A stretch of 64,000 bases of DNA from NCBI GenBank assembly GCA_031972295.1, contig DALYEZ010000001.1, positions 1-64,000 on the forward strand, in the 5' to 3' direction. Made by a program: the position numbers and the translations under genes. The DNA comes from JALHNF01 sp031972295. GTDB taxonomy: Bacteria; Patescibacteriota; Minisyncoccia; Phycocordibacterales; UBA5272. Positions within the stretch are counted from its first letter, which is position 1; each line of letters opens with the position of its first letter. Of this stretch, positions 51,636-60,143 are shown piece after piece. Below the pieces are notes generated by a model, which worked only from the letters and a program-made list of their open reading frames with translations, was not told the origin of the DNA and ran no database searches.

Positions 51636-52347
51636 TGATTTTGTAGTTAAAGCACGAGATTTTGAAGGGCCGCTCGAGCTCTTGCTTGAGCTTATTGAGG
51701 AGCATAAACTTTCTGTTAATGAAGTTTCTTTAGCTACTATCTCAGACGAGTATATCCGCTATTTAGAAACAATAGGTATTCGAGATAGGGAATCACTATC
51801 TCAATTTATTTCTGTGGCAGCAACCCTGATGCTTATTAAATCTCGTACGCTTTTACCTGAACTTGCACTTACCGAAGAAGAGGAGGGGAATATTGACGAA
51901 CTTGAGCAACGTCTACGTGCGTATGCTGAAATAAAAGATGCTTCAAAGAAAATTGAGAGTTTATTTTTAAAATTTCCCCTTTTCCATACAAAGCATTCAC
52001 CGCGCACAATTGCAGTTTTTACTCCTGATCCTTCCGTTACTCAAGCACTCCTGCAAGAATGTATCAACACCATACTTCACGAGTTACCGAAACAAGACAT
52101 GCTTCCTGAAGCTAAAGTTAAAAGAACCCTCGACATAAAAGACGTCATCGAAAGTTTGGTAGCGCGTGTACGTGGGCAAATGAAAATTCCTTTTTCAAGC
52201 CTTATTTCAGATAAAGAAGTTTCTGAACGAAAGTCACTTATTGTGATTCACTTCCTTGCACTTCTTGAACTCATGAAATACGGCACTATTTCCGTTGGGC
52301 AAACTGAAGAGTTTGGTGAGATAATGTTAGAATCACAAAGTATATGA
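51628..52347 (+). CDS. scpA: segregation and condensation protein A
   Basis: 239 residues from the ATG at 51628, which overlaps the end of aspS by eight bases. FEGPLELLLELIEEHKLSVNEV is the kleisin N-terminal signature, FISVAATLMLIKSRTLLPE follows, and the C-terminal winged helix ends near VGQTEEFGEI. ScpA bridges the SMC heads together with ScpB. The family length is normal. Confidence 0.94.
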   Translation: MSSDFVVKARDFEGPLELLLELIEEHKLSVNEVSLATISDEYIRYLETIGIRDRESLSQFISVAATLMLIKSRTLLPELALTEEEEGNIDELEQRLRAYAEIKDASKKIESLFLKFPLFHTKHSPRTIAVFTPDPSVTQALLQECINTILHELPKQDMLPEAKVKRTLDIKDVIESLVARVRGQMKIPFSSLISDKEVSERKSLIVIHFLALLELMKYGTISVGQTEEFGEIMLESQSI

Positions 52348-52877
52348 CCCCGACACTCGCACAAACCATTGAAGGATTACTTTTCTATTTTGGGGACACT
52401 ATTTCTATTGCAAATCTTGCAATCTACACAAAGAAAACTGAGTCTGAAGTAAAGGAGGCTCTCTCAAATCTTGAGGAAAACCTCAAAGAACGGGGAATTA
52501 TTTTGATTATTCAAAACGAAAAAGCAACCCTCGCGACTCACCCTCTGATTTCGGCAGTAATTACATCAATTCAAAAAGAGGAACTCGAGGGTGAACTTTC
52601 TAAAGCAGCTCAGGAAGTTCTTTCTATTGTTTTGTACGCTGGACCAATTTCAAAAGGCTATATTGATTATATTCGCGGTGTAAATTCGACAGTTAGTGTC
52701 CGCAACTTAGTGGCACGTGGACTCATTGAAAAAAAAGATGGTAGTGCGCGTTCTCAATATGTTGTTACAACTGACTTTTTAATGTCGCTCGGAGTAAGTA
52801 CTCCGCAGTCGATTGAAGGGTACGAAGAAATTAGAACTAAACTTGAAGCAGTGCTTCAAGTATCAAAAAAAGATTAA
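52344..52877 (+). CDS. scpB: segregation and condensation protein B
   Basis: 177 residues with two winged-helix domains. TIEGLLFYFGDTISIANLA opens the first and LSIVLYAGPISKGYIDYIRGVNS opens the second. The ATG overlaps the scpA stop (ATGA), so the two subunits are translationally coupled and probably made in fixed ratio. smc itself is not in the window. Confidence 0.93.
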   Translation: MTPTLAQTIEGLLFYFGDTISIANLAIYTKKTESEVKEALSNLEENLKERGIILIIQNEKATLATHPLISAVITSIQKEELEGELSKAAQEVLSIVLYAGPISKGYIDYIRGVNSTVSVRNLVARGLIEKKDGSARSQYVVTTDFLMSLGVSTPQSIEGYEEIRTKLEAVLQVSKKD

Positions 52878-52880
52878 TAT

Positions 52881-53933
52881 ATGACTGGAGAACTTTTAAA
52901 ACTATTCATTCCAAGTATCCTTACGTTTTCTATAGGTATTCTAATTACACCAATAGTGACCCACTATCTTTACAAATATAAACTTTGGAAAAAAAGTAGT
53001 GTGAAAATGACCACTGATGGCCAAGTGGCAGAACTTACTAACAAACTCCACAACGATGAAAGTAAGAAAACTCCACGCATGGGAGGTGTTGTAGTCTGGG
53101 GAAGTGTATTTTTAACTACAGGATTTCTCGCCCTTCTTTATGTATTGTTTCCAAGTCAAACAACCGAAGAATTGCAATTTTTTAGTCGCGAACAAACATG
53201 GATTCCTCTTTCAGTAATGCTTGTTGCGGCACTTGTTGGTCTTGTTGATGATCTTTCTGTGGTAAAAATGTTTGGAAATGCAACTGGCGGAGGGCTTTCT
53301 TTAAAAATCCGTATTGGCGCCATTGCTCTTATTGGTGCACTAGTAGGTTACTGGCTATACTCGAAACTTGACCTTACAGGACTCTATCTACCATTTGTTG
53401 GCATGATAAACGTTGGCGTTCTTATTATCCCAATCATTGTCATTTTTATGATTGGCATTTTTTCAGGCGGGGTTATTGACGGAATAGACGGGCTTTCAGG
53501 TGGAGTACTAGCGTCAGCTTTTCTTGGATTTGCCACAATCGCTGGTTACCAGGCTCAATTTGATATTGCCGCGCTTTGTATGGCGATCGTTGGAGGAATT
53601 CTTGCGTTTTTGTGGTTTAATATCCCGCCCGCTCGCTTTTATATGTCAGAAACTGGCATGATGGCTCTCACGACAACTTTGTGTGTTGTGGCAGTACTTA
53701 CAAACTCACTTTTAGTACTTCCCATCATTGCGTTCCCACTTGTGCTTGCTGCAGGGTCAAGCACACTCCAGCTCATTTGGAAAAAAGTTTTCAAAAAGAA
53801 ACTTTTCTTGGTTGCGCCAATTCATCATCATTTTGAAGCACTCGGTTGGCCACCATACAAAGTAGTAATGCGTTTTTGGATCGTCGGAGTTTTTTCAGCA
53901 ACGCTAGGGGTAGTGATTCATATCTTAGGTTAA
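52881..53933 (+). CDS. mraY: phospho-N-acetylmuramoyl-pentapeptide-transferase
   Basis: 350 residues with about ten membrane helices. Catalytic aspartates are in GLVDDLSV and GVIDGIDGLSGG, and the C-terminal IHHHFEALGW motif is intact. KKTPRMGGVV is the early conserved loop. MraY transfers phospho-MurNAc-pentapeptide to the lipid carrier, making lipid I. It is followed directly by ftsW and murG, so this is a compact dcw-type remnant. Confidence 0.96.
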   Translation: MTGELLKLFIPSILTFSIGILITPIVTHYLYKYKLWKKSSVKMTTDGQVAELTNKLHNDESKKTPRMGGVVVWGSVFLTTGFLALLYVLFPSQTTEELQFFSREQTWIPLSVMLVAALVGLVDDLSVVKMFGNATGGGLSLKIRIGAIALIGALVGYWLYSKLDLTGLYLPFVGMINVGVLIIPIIVIFMIGIFSGGVIDGIDGLSGGVLASAFLGFATIAGYQAQFDIAALCMAIVGGILAFLWFNIPPARFYMSETGMMALTTTLCVVAVLTNSLLVLPIIAFPLVLAAGSSTLQLIWKKVFKKKLFLVAPIHHHFEALGWPPYKVVMRFWIVGVFSATLGVVIHILG

Positions 53934-53940
53934 ATATTCT

Positions 53941-55053
53941 ATGAAGAATGTTTCCGGACACGCGTTTGATAAGATACTCCTCACTCTTACTCTCATCATT
54001 ACCGTTATTGGGTTTTCATTCTTTGTTTCTGCGTCGCTTGGAATATTTGCAGTCAACAGTGCTAAATTTTACAGTATTCTTGTAAACCAGAGCACATTTC
54101 TGGTTCTGGGTGTTGCGGGATTGTTTGTAACAGCAAAACTATTTCCTTACGAACTTTTGCGACGATACGCACTTCCTATTTTTACACTTGGACTCCTTCT
54201 TTGTTTTCTTGTTTTTGTTCCAGGACTTGGATTTTCTCACGGAGGAGCGACGCGTTGGATTAATCTAGGATTTACTACATTTCAAACAGGAGAGTTTCTA
54301 AAGATTGCAGCCATTATCTACTGCGCGGGTTGGTTTTCTATTTTTAAGCATAAAATTAAGGATTCAAGATATGGTCTCATTCCACTTTGTTGCATTATCG
54401 GACTTTCAGGAATAGCACTTCTTTTACAGCCAGATACTGACACATTTATGGTTCTCGCGGTTGCGTGCGTCGCTATTTATTTTGCTGCTGGTGCACCGTG
54501 GAGAAACTTATTCATACTTGGGGGGCTAGGACTTACACTCATTGTAGGACTTGTTTTAGCTCGTCCATATATCTTGTCGCGACTACTTACATTTGTTGAC
54601 GGTACCAGTGTTGACGTTCGTGGAGCAGGCTACCAAGCCTACCAATCACTTTTAACAGTTGGATCTGGTGGAATAGTTGGACAAGGAATAGGGCAGAGCG
54701 TACAAAAATTTGGTTTTCTTCCTGAGCCAGCAGGAGACTCTATTTTTGCAGTTATTGCAGAGGAAACAGGGCTCATAGGGTCAACAATTCTCCTTCTCCT
54801 GTACTTGCTCTTCTTTTTACGAATTGTGTACATCGCACGTCGAGCTGAAAACACATTTGGTGGACTCTTGGCTCTGGGAATTGGTATACTAATACTCGTA
54901 CAAGCTTTTTTGAATATTGGATCAATGATAGGTATCGTGCCGCTCTCCGGACTTCCGCTTCCACTTGTTAGCCACGGCGGTACCGCTCTTTTTCTAACAC
55001 TCATTCAAATAGGAATTATTCTTAATATTTCAAAAAATATACGCACTATATGA
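53941..55053 (+). CDS. ftsW: SEDS glycosyltransferase FtsW/RodA
   Basis: 370 residues with about ten membrane helices. HGGATRWINLGFTTFQTGEF, AGYQAYQSLLTVGSGGI, GFLPEPAGDSIFAVIAEETG and the C-terminal GLPLPLVSHGGTALFLT are SEDS hallmarks. SEDS proteins polymerise lipid II into glycan. Position between mraY and murG favours FtsW over RodA, but sequence alone does not separate them. The stop overlaps the murG start (ATGA). Confidence 0.92.
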   Translation: MKNVSGHAFDKILLTLTLIITVIGFSFFVSASLGIFAVNSAKFYSILVNQSTFLVLGVAGLFVTAKLFPYELLRRYALPIFTLGLLLCFLVFVPGLGFSHGGATRWINLGFTTFQTGEFLKIAAIIYCAGWFSIFKHKIKDSRYGLIPLCCIIGLSGIALLLQPDTDTFMVLAVACVAIYFAAGAPWRNLFILGGLGLTLIVGLVLARPYILSRLLTFVDGTSVDVRGAGYQAYQSLLTVGSGGIVGQGIGQSVQKFGFLPEPAGDSIFAVIAEETGLIGSTILLLLYLLFFLRIVYIARRAENTFGGLLALGIGILILVQAFLNIGSMIGIVPLSGLPLPLVSHGGTALFLTLIQIGIILNISKNIRTI

Positions 55054-56177
55054 AAGTAGTTTTCACAGGAGGAATCACAGGCGGGCATTTTTTCCCAATT
55101 ATTGCAGTCGCACAAAAAGTGTTTGAAGTTTCTGAGGAACGAAAACTTCTCGAGCCAACACTATATTATTTTTCAAACGATCCCTTTAAAGAGAATCTTC
55201 TATACGATAATCATATTAAATATGTACGGATTGGCTCAGGAAAAATGCGTCGCTACTCTTCGATTCAAAACATAATTGACATAATTCGTTCAGGATTTGG
55301 TTTCTTCAAAGCTCTCTTCAAGTTATATTCTATTTTTCCTGACCTTGTATTCAGCAAAGGTGGTGGTGATGCTTTTCCAACACTTTTAGCTGCAAGAATC
55401 CTTGGTATTCCAGTATTTATTCATGAATCAGATTCAGTGCCAGGGCGAGCAAACATGTGGGCAGGTAAGTTTGCATACCGTGTGGCGGTATCATTTGAAG
55501 AGGCGGGAACATATTTCAAAAAAGAAAAAGTTGCCTACACGGGCCAACCTGTTCGTTCAGAGATTTTACACCCACTTCATGAAGGAGCGTACGAGTATCT
55601 TGATCTTAAAAAAGAAGTTCCGACAATTCTTATTTTAGGAGGCTCACAAGGTTCAGAAAATATTAACGATGTTGTTCTTTCAGTCTTACCAGAACTTCTA
55701 AAAAACTTTCAAGTTATCCATCAAACTGGTGTAAAAAATATCGAAGAGGTTAAACATCGAGCTGCACTACTTTTGAAACAAGATGAAAATGCTTTTCGAT
55801 ACAAGCCGTATGCTTTTTTAGACGACCTTGCGACACGTATGTCAGCGGGGGTTGCATCAATTGTTATTTCTCGAGCAGGAAGCACAATTTTTGAAATTGC
55901 TTCATGGGAACTACCTTCAATAATTATTCCAATCACCGATAGTAATGGTGACCATCAACGTAAAAACGCCTTTAATTATGCTCGCAGTGGAGCGTGTGTT
56001 GTCATAGAAGAGTCAAACTTAACTCCACATGTATTTTTAAGTGAAGTAGAACGATTACAAGCACTTCCTGAAGCACGAGTAAAAATGAGTCAAAAAGCTA
56101 AAACTTTTTTCAAAGAAAACGCTGCTCGAACTATTGCCGAAGAAATTGTACGGATTGCACAGGAGCACGAAAAATAG
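55050..56177 (+). CDS. murG: UDP-GlcNAc:lipid I N-acetylglucosaminyltransferase
   Basis: 375 residues in two Rossmann-like domains. The lipid-facing G loop is GGITGGHFFPI, the second loop FSKGGGDAFPTLLAA, and HESDSVPGRAN is the region usually written HEqNxxpG. The C-terminal nucleotide site has LGGSQGSENIN and SRAGSTIFEIASW. It adds GlcNAc to lipid I to give lipid II, just before FtsW acts. Confidence 0.94.
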   Translation: MKVVFTGGITGGHFFPIIAVAQKVFEVSEERKLLEPTLYYFSNDPFKENLLYDNHIKYVRIGSGKMRRYSSIQNIIDIIRSGFGFFKALFKLYSIFPDLVFSKGGGDAFPTLLAARILGIPVFIHESDSVPGRANMWAGKFAYRVAVSFEEAGTYFKKEKVAYTGQPVRSEILHPLHEGAYEYLDLKKEVPTILILGGSQGSENINDVVLSVLPELLKNFQVIHQTGVKNIEEVKHRAALLLKQDENAFRYKPYAFLDDLATRMSAGVASIVISRAGSTIFEIASWELPSIIIPITDSNGDHQRKNAFNYARSGACVVIEESNLTPHVFLSEVERLQALPEARVKMSQKAKTFFKENAARTIAEEIVRIAQEHEK

Positions 56178-56194
56178 TATTACTTACAATATCT

Positions 56195-57625
56195 ATGGCA
56201 GAAACTACAAAAAAAGTTGTTACACGTTTTGCGCCCAGTCCGACAGGATTCATGCATGTAGGTGGTGTGCGTACTGGCTTATATGCTTGGATGTGGGCAC
56301 GTAAAAATAATGGTACATTTATTCTTCGTATTGAAGATACCGACAAGGAACGTGAGGTTGCTGGCTCAAAAGAACATATTGTAAAAGCCCTTTCATGGCT
56401 TGGAATTACTTGGGATTTTGGACCAGATAAACAAGGGCCTTGGGGAAGCAATGTTCAATCAGAACGTCTTAGTATCTATAAAACCTACGCGCAAAAACTT
56501 ATTGATAAAGGTCTAGCCTACCCAGATCCATTTACCGAAGATGAGGTTGAGTCCTTCAGAAAGAAAGCGGAGGAAAACAAACAACCATTCTTGTTTAGAA
56601 ATCATCGTCCAGAAACTTTTGACGTCTGGGATGGCACAAGACCACTCCGATTTAAAGTACCTGAACTGAAACGTTACGAATGGCACGATGAAGTGCGGGG
56701 CACTCTTTCTGCTGGCATCGAGGCACTTGATGACTTTATTATTATAAAAAGTGATGGCTATCCAACATACAATCTTGCGCATATTGTTGATGATATTGAA
56801 ATGGGAGTGACACACATCATGCGTGGCGAAGAGTTTATTGCCTCTACTCCAAAATTTCTCTCACTCTACGAAGCTTTAGGAGCAACCCCTCCGATATTTG
56901 CAACCCTGCCTCCAATTCTTGGTGAAAGTGGTACGAAAAAGCTAAGTAAACGCGATGGCGCAAAAGATGTTCTTGATTATCAAAAAGAAGGTTACGAGGC
57001 TGATGCTATGGTAAATTTTCTTGCTTTTGTAGGATGGAATCCAGGCGGAGAAAAAGAAGTGTATCAAAGAGACGAGCTCATAGAAGCTTTTTCTTTGGAA
57101 AGAATTCAAAAATCAGGGGCACGTTTCAATCCAGAAAAGCTCGACTGGATGAACAAAGAACACATCAAACTTCTTCCACTTGAAGAAAGTTATCAAAAAA
57201 TGATTTCTTACTTTGAATCCGAGAATCTACCTGCAGAAATACATGTTCGTTTTGAACGACTTCTTCCCACAGCCTACGATCGCATGAATACGTATTCTGA
57301 TATGTATCGTGAATATAAAGAAGGTGAGTACGGATACATTACAGAAAAACCTGTTTTTGATGTAAACAAAATCATTTGGAAACAAGATTCTCTTGAAAAT
57401 GCGCAAAAACATCTCCAAGTTGTTAAAGAAAAATTAGAACAAATACCAGAAATCAACTGGACACCAGAGATTATTAAAGAAGCGGTGTGGGGCTATGCAG
57501 AAGAAGTAGGACGAGGAAATGTGTTGTGGCCTTTGCGGTATATGCTTTCTGGGAAAGATAAGTCACCAGACCCATTTACGCTTGCATTTGTTTTAGGGAA
57601 GAGAGAAACGTTAACTCGAATATAA
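56195..57625 (+). CDS. gltX: glutamyl-tRNA synthetase
   Basis: 476 residues, the normal bacterial length. RFAPSPTGFMHVGGVRTGLY carries the HIGH motif (HVGG), LRIEDTDKER is the glutamate site, and KLSKRDGA is the KMSKS loop. The C-terminal anticodon domain lies beyond about residue 320. Whether it is discriminating or also charges tRNA-Gln cannot be decided from the sequence. The tRNA-Glu at 4-75 is a cognate substrate. Confidence 0.96.
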   Translation: MAETTKKVVTRFAPSPTGFMHVGGVRTGLYAWMWARKNNGTFILRIEDTDKEREVAGSKEHIVKALSWLGITWDFGPDKQGPWGSNVQSERLSIYKTYAQKLIDKGLAYPDPFTEDEVESFRKKAEENKQPFLFRNHRPETFDVWDGTRPLRFKVPELKRYEWHDEVRGTLSAGIEALDDFIIIKSDGYPTYNLAHIVDDIEMGVTHIMRGEEFIASTPKFLSLYEALGATPPIFATLPPILGESGTKKLSKRDGAKDVLDYQKEGYEADAMVNFLAFVGWNPGGEKEVYQRDELIEAFSLERIQKSGARFNPEKLDWMNKEHIKLLPLEESYQKMISYFESENLPAEIHVRFERLLPTAYDRMNTYSDMYREYKEGEYGYITEKPVFDVNKIIWKQDSLENAQKHLQVVKEKLEQIPEINWTPEIIKEAVWGYAEEVGRGNVLWPLRYMLSGKDKSPDPFTLAFVLGKRETLTRI

Positions 57626-57629
57626 ATTT

Positions 57630-58127
57630 GTGCGCGTGTGGACTTTTACAGAGTACATACGGCGAATTCTCGCACGCTTCGGCGGGGCATTTTTGGTTTT
57701 GCTGTATTGGAAAGTTACGAAAAATAAATCATCTCGTACGCGGGCAATTATTTTAAATGCAGACAAATCAAAAATTCTTTTGGTAAAAAATATAACTGTT
57801 AAGGATTTTCATTTACCAGGAGGTGGTATAGACGGACAAGAAACCCCTGAAACTGCGGTCATTCGAGAGGTCAAAGAAGAGCTCGGCATAAACACAACCA
57901 TTCTCTACAAACTTGGAAGATATCTGTACCAAGGAACAAACAAGTATGTTGATATTTTTGTCACTCAAACTGAATCAGAAGAATTTTTTATGCAGTGGGA
58001 ACTTGACGCGGCGGAATGGTTTTCTATTAAGAGTCTCCCAATTTTACGCAAAACAACAAAGCAGGCAATTCGTGACTTTCTAGCCCAAAATCAACCAGTC
58101 ACAGGAGTCTGGGGATTAGAAGATTGA
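57630..58127 (+). CDS. Nudix hydrolase
   Basis: 165 residues, GTG start four bases after gltX. A partly hydrophobic N-terminal segment (about 15-30) is followed by a Nudix domain. The Nudix box is intact: GGIDGQETPETAVIREV followed by KEELG. The box allows Mg2+-dependent cleavage of a nucleoside diphosphate derivative; the substrate is unknown. This is the second Nudix domain in the window, the other being inside LeuRS. Confidence 0.88.
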   Translation: MRVWTFTEYIRRILARFGGAFLVLLYWKVTKNKSSRTRAIILNADKSKILLVKNITVKDFHLPGGGIDGQETPETAVIREVKEELGINTTILYKLGRYLYQGTNKYVDIFVTQTESEEFFMQWELDAAEWFSIKSLPILRKTTKQAIRDFLAQNQPVTGVWGLED

Positions 58128-58153
58128 CAAAGCAATGCGTTTTGTTGTTTAAT
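58124..58153 (+). promoter_or_regulatory. promoter of the 110-residue orphan gene
   Basis: TTGACA (58124-58129) overlaps the Nudix stop codon; after an 18-bp spacer TTTAAT (58148-58153) follows. The predicted leader is about 30 nt. Confidence 0.5.
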
Positions 58154-58189
58154 AGAAGGACCCTATTCTCTTAGAGGAGGATTTGTATC

Positions 58190-58522
58190 ATGTTGGCTGA
58201 AACGCTAATAGAAAAACAGTTTCGAGTAATGCCTGCTGGGTTAGGGCCGCATGGCGAGCAAAAGGTAGTGGTGCTATGTGATGAACCAGTGGAATCATGG
58301 GTATTCACACTCAAAGGAACCGGGGTGTATTTGTTGCAAGGAAACGGTGCTACTACCCAATTCCAGAGAGCAAAAGCGCTAGCTGAAGGAAAACTTCATG
58401 AAATGGCTCGTTCTGAGCGAGGAATCGTGAAGTCTGGCGCAAAAAACGTCACTTCAATCACCTCGCGATTTGCCAGAGGTCATGTAGGCCCAGATCGGGC
58501 GACGGAAATCTTCAATAAATAA
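58190..58522 (+). CDS. orphan protein, 110 residues
   Basis: The ATG follows a strong AGAGGAGG site by nine bases, with its own promoter and terminator. The protein is soluble and basic, with a beta-rich first half (VVVLCDEPVESWVFTLKGTG) and a helical, Arg/Lys-containing second half (AKALAEGKLHEMARSERG). No family was recognised. Codons are somewhat GC-richer than in the neighbours. It shares its expression layout, but not its sequence, with the small genes at 11256, 49077 and 59801. Confidence 0.65.
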   Translation: MLAETLIEKQFRVMPAGLGPHGEQKVVVLCDEPVESWVFTLKGTGVYLLQGNGATTQFQRAKALAEGKLHEMARSERGIVKSGAKNVTSITSRFARGHVGPDRATEIFNK

Positions 58523-58552
58523 CAGGAAGTAGCTATGACACAAGAGTCCTAC

Positions 58553-58592
58553 TGACCCCGAACGCTAGGTTGCGTCGGGGTCATTACTTTTT
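58553..58592 (+). terminator. terminator of the 110-residue orphan gene
   Basis: TGACCCCG..CGC and GCG.CGGGGTCA form a long GC-rich stem around a small loop and are followed by a T-rich stretch. Confidence 0.85.
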
Positions 58593-58609
58593 ATATTTAA
58601 TCTATTTTG

Positions 58610-58621
58610 TATACTGAGAGC
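58610..58621 (+). promoter_or_regulatory. -10 element of alr, leaderless type
   Basis: TATACT (58610-58615) is followed by GAGAGC and the ATG at 58622. The GAGAGC is purine-rich but lies directly at the predicted transcription start. Confidence 0.55.
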
Positions 58622-59743
58622 ATGAAAATACCCGCGGCATCATGGCTAGAGATTTCCCAATCGGCTCTCACTCACAACTTTACACAATTCAAGAAAAATC
58701 TTTCACCAAAGACAAAGATTCTTTGTGTGATTAAAGGGAATGCCTATGGCCATGATTTAAAAACAATTCTTTCTGTACTAAAAAAAGAACATTCTGATTT
58801 TTATGGAGTATTTGATATACAAGACGCTCTCACTATTCGTGCCACAGACCAGAAAACTTCTATTTTAGTTTTATGTCCAACCACACCAGAATTCATACCA
58901 CTCGCACTCAAACATAATCTTTCTCTATCAATTACATCAAATGAAACTCTTGCCAAGATTACCCACAAAAAACTTTCAAAGCCTCTCAAAATTCATCTTT
59001 GCATTGAAACAGGGCTCGGGCGTGACGGTATTCCAAATCAAGAAATTTCTCGAACACTCGCCCTCATTCACAACAAAAAGAACGTCGTGATTGAAGGTCT
59101 ATACACCCACTTTTCAGGCGCTGAGAGTAGAACATTTGATCAATTAACTCGATTACAGACAAGCAGACTTATTGAATGGGAATCAGCACTCCATAATTTC
59201 GGAATCAAACCAATTACACACGCATCTGGTACAGCTGGAAGTTTGCTTGGAGACACCTTCAAACTTGATATGTGTCGCGTAGGCCTCGGACTCTACGGAT
59301 TATGGCCAAGCGAAGAAACAAAACTTACCGCTAAAAAAGTCACCCTCAAGCCAGTGCTTTCTTGGAAAACAAAAATAGTTGATATAAAAGTATTGCCAAA
59401 AAATCACGGTATTGGATATGACGCGTCATTTATTACAAACAGAGACACAAAAATTGCAGTCGTACCTGTAGGCTATTACGATGGTATTCCGCGAAGCGCA
59501 TCGAATAAGGGCTGGATGCTTGTAAAAGGGAAGCGTGTGCCTCTGAGAGGAAAAGTAATGATGAATATGTGTGTACTTGATATTACCGACCTGGATGTAG
59601 AAGTAGAGGATGAGGTGGTTATCATAGGAAGACAGCTAAAAAACAATATCTCAGTTGAAGATTGGGCAAATTATTCTGGGACAATAAATTACGAAATAGT
59701 AACAAAAATAAACCCTCTTTTGTTAAGAATATTTGCTAAATAA
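58622..59743 (+). CDS. alr: alanine racemase
   Basis: 373 residues from the ATG at 58622 (the frame opens five codons earlier, before the -10 box ends). The PLP lysine is in VIKGNAYGHD, the second-base tyrosine in GIGYDASF, and YTHFSGAES and GLYGLWPS are further family segments. It supplies D-Ala for the pentapeptide stem that MraY, MurG and the carboxypeptidase act on. It stands alone with its own promoter. Confidence 0.95.
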   Translation: MKIPAASWLEISQSALTHNFTQFKKNLSPKTKILCVIKGNAYGHDLKTILSVLKKEHSDFYGVFDIQDALTIRATDQKTSILVLCPTTPEFIPLALKHNLSLSITSNETLAKITHKKLSKPLKIHLCIETGLGRDGIPNQEISRTLALIHNKKNVVIEGLYTHFSGAESRTFDQLTRLQTSRLIEWESALHNFGIKPITHASGTAGSLLGDTFKLDMCRVGLGLYGLWPSEETKLTAKKVTLKPVLSWKTKIVDIKVLPKNHGIGYDASFITNRDTKIAVVPVGYYDGIPRSASNKGWMLVKGKRVPLRGKVMMNMCVLDITDLDVEVEDEVVIIGRQLKNNISVEDWANYSGTINYEIVTKINPLLLRIFAK

Positions 59744-59761
59744 GATTTATCGTGTTATTAT
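59733..59761 (+). promoter_or_regulatory. promoter of the 85-residue orphan gene
   Basis: TTGCTA (59733-59738), a 17-bp spacer and TATTAT (59756-59761) straddle the alr stop codon. The predicted leader is about 33 nt. Confidence 0.45.
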
Positions 59762-59800
59762 GCTCCCAACCAAGAACATTCATTCCTTGAGGAGGCTTCC

Positions 59801-60058
59801 ATGTCTGAGCAAGAAGAGAGATACTTCATTTTCACAAAAGGGCAATATACGGCTATATACGGAGAAGTTTTGAGGTTCTTACGAAGTGCACATCCTTTTC
59901 TGGCAACAGAAAGCGTAGTGTCTGACAAATCTGGGCAAGCTATGCAATACATTCGTAGCAAAGTTAGCCCAGAAAAAAGGCGTGCCGAGGAAGGTGTGTT
60001 TTTGAATAAAGAAGAAGAGGGATTCTTACAAGATTTCCTCGCTTCAGAAATGTGTTAA
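59801..60058 (+). CDS. orphan protein, 85 residues
   Basis: The ATG follows TGAGGAGG by six bases. The protein is charged, soluble and mostly helical, starting MSEQEERYFIFTKGQYTAIY and ending with a lone cysteine; it has no signal or membrane segment and was not recognised. It has its own promoter and a strong terminator, like the other small Shine-Dalgarno-led genes in the window. Confidence 0.65.
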   Translation: MSEQEERYFIFTKGQYTAIYGEVLRFLRSAHPFLATESVVSDKSGQAMQYIRSKVSPEKRRAEEGVFLNKEEEGFLQDFLASEMC

Positions 60059-60074
60059 AAATATCCAAGAAACA

Positions 60075-60128
60075 AAACCCCATAAGCCTCCGACGCAAAG
60101 TGCGCTGGATGCTTATGGGGTTTCTTTG
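60075..60128 (+). terminator. terminator of the 85-residue orphan gene
   Basis: AAACCCCATAAGC pairs with GCTTATGGGGTTT, with a smaller hairpin in the loop, and is followed by CTTTG. It ends just before the -10 box of the next gene. Confidence 0.88.
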
Positions 60129-60131
60129 TTG

Positions 60132-60143
60132 TATAATAGCCCC
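60132..60143 (+). promoter_or_regulatory. -10 element, leaderless type
   Basis: A perfect TATAAT (60132-60137) is followed by six bases and the ATG at 60144, directly after the preceding terminator. Confidence 0.65.
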
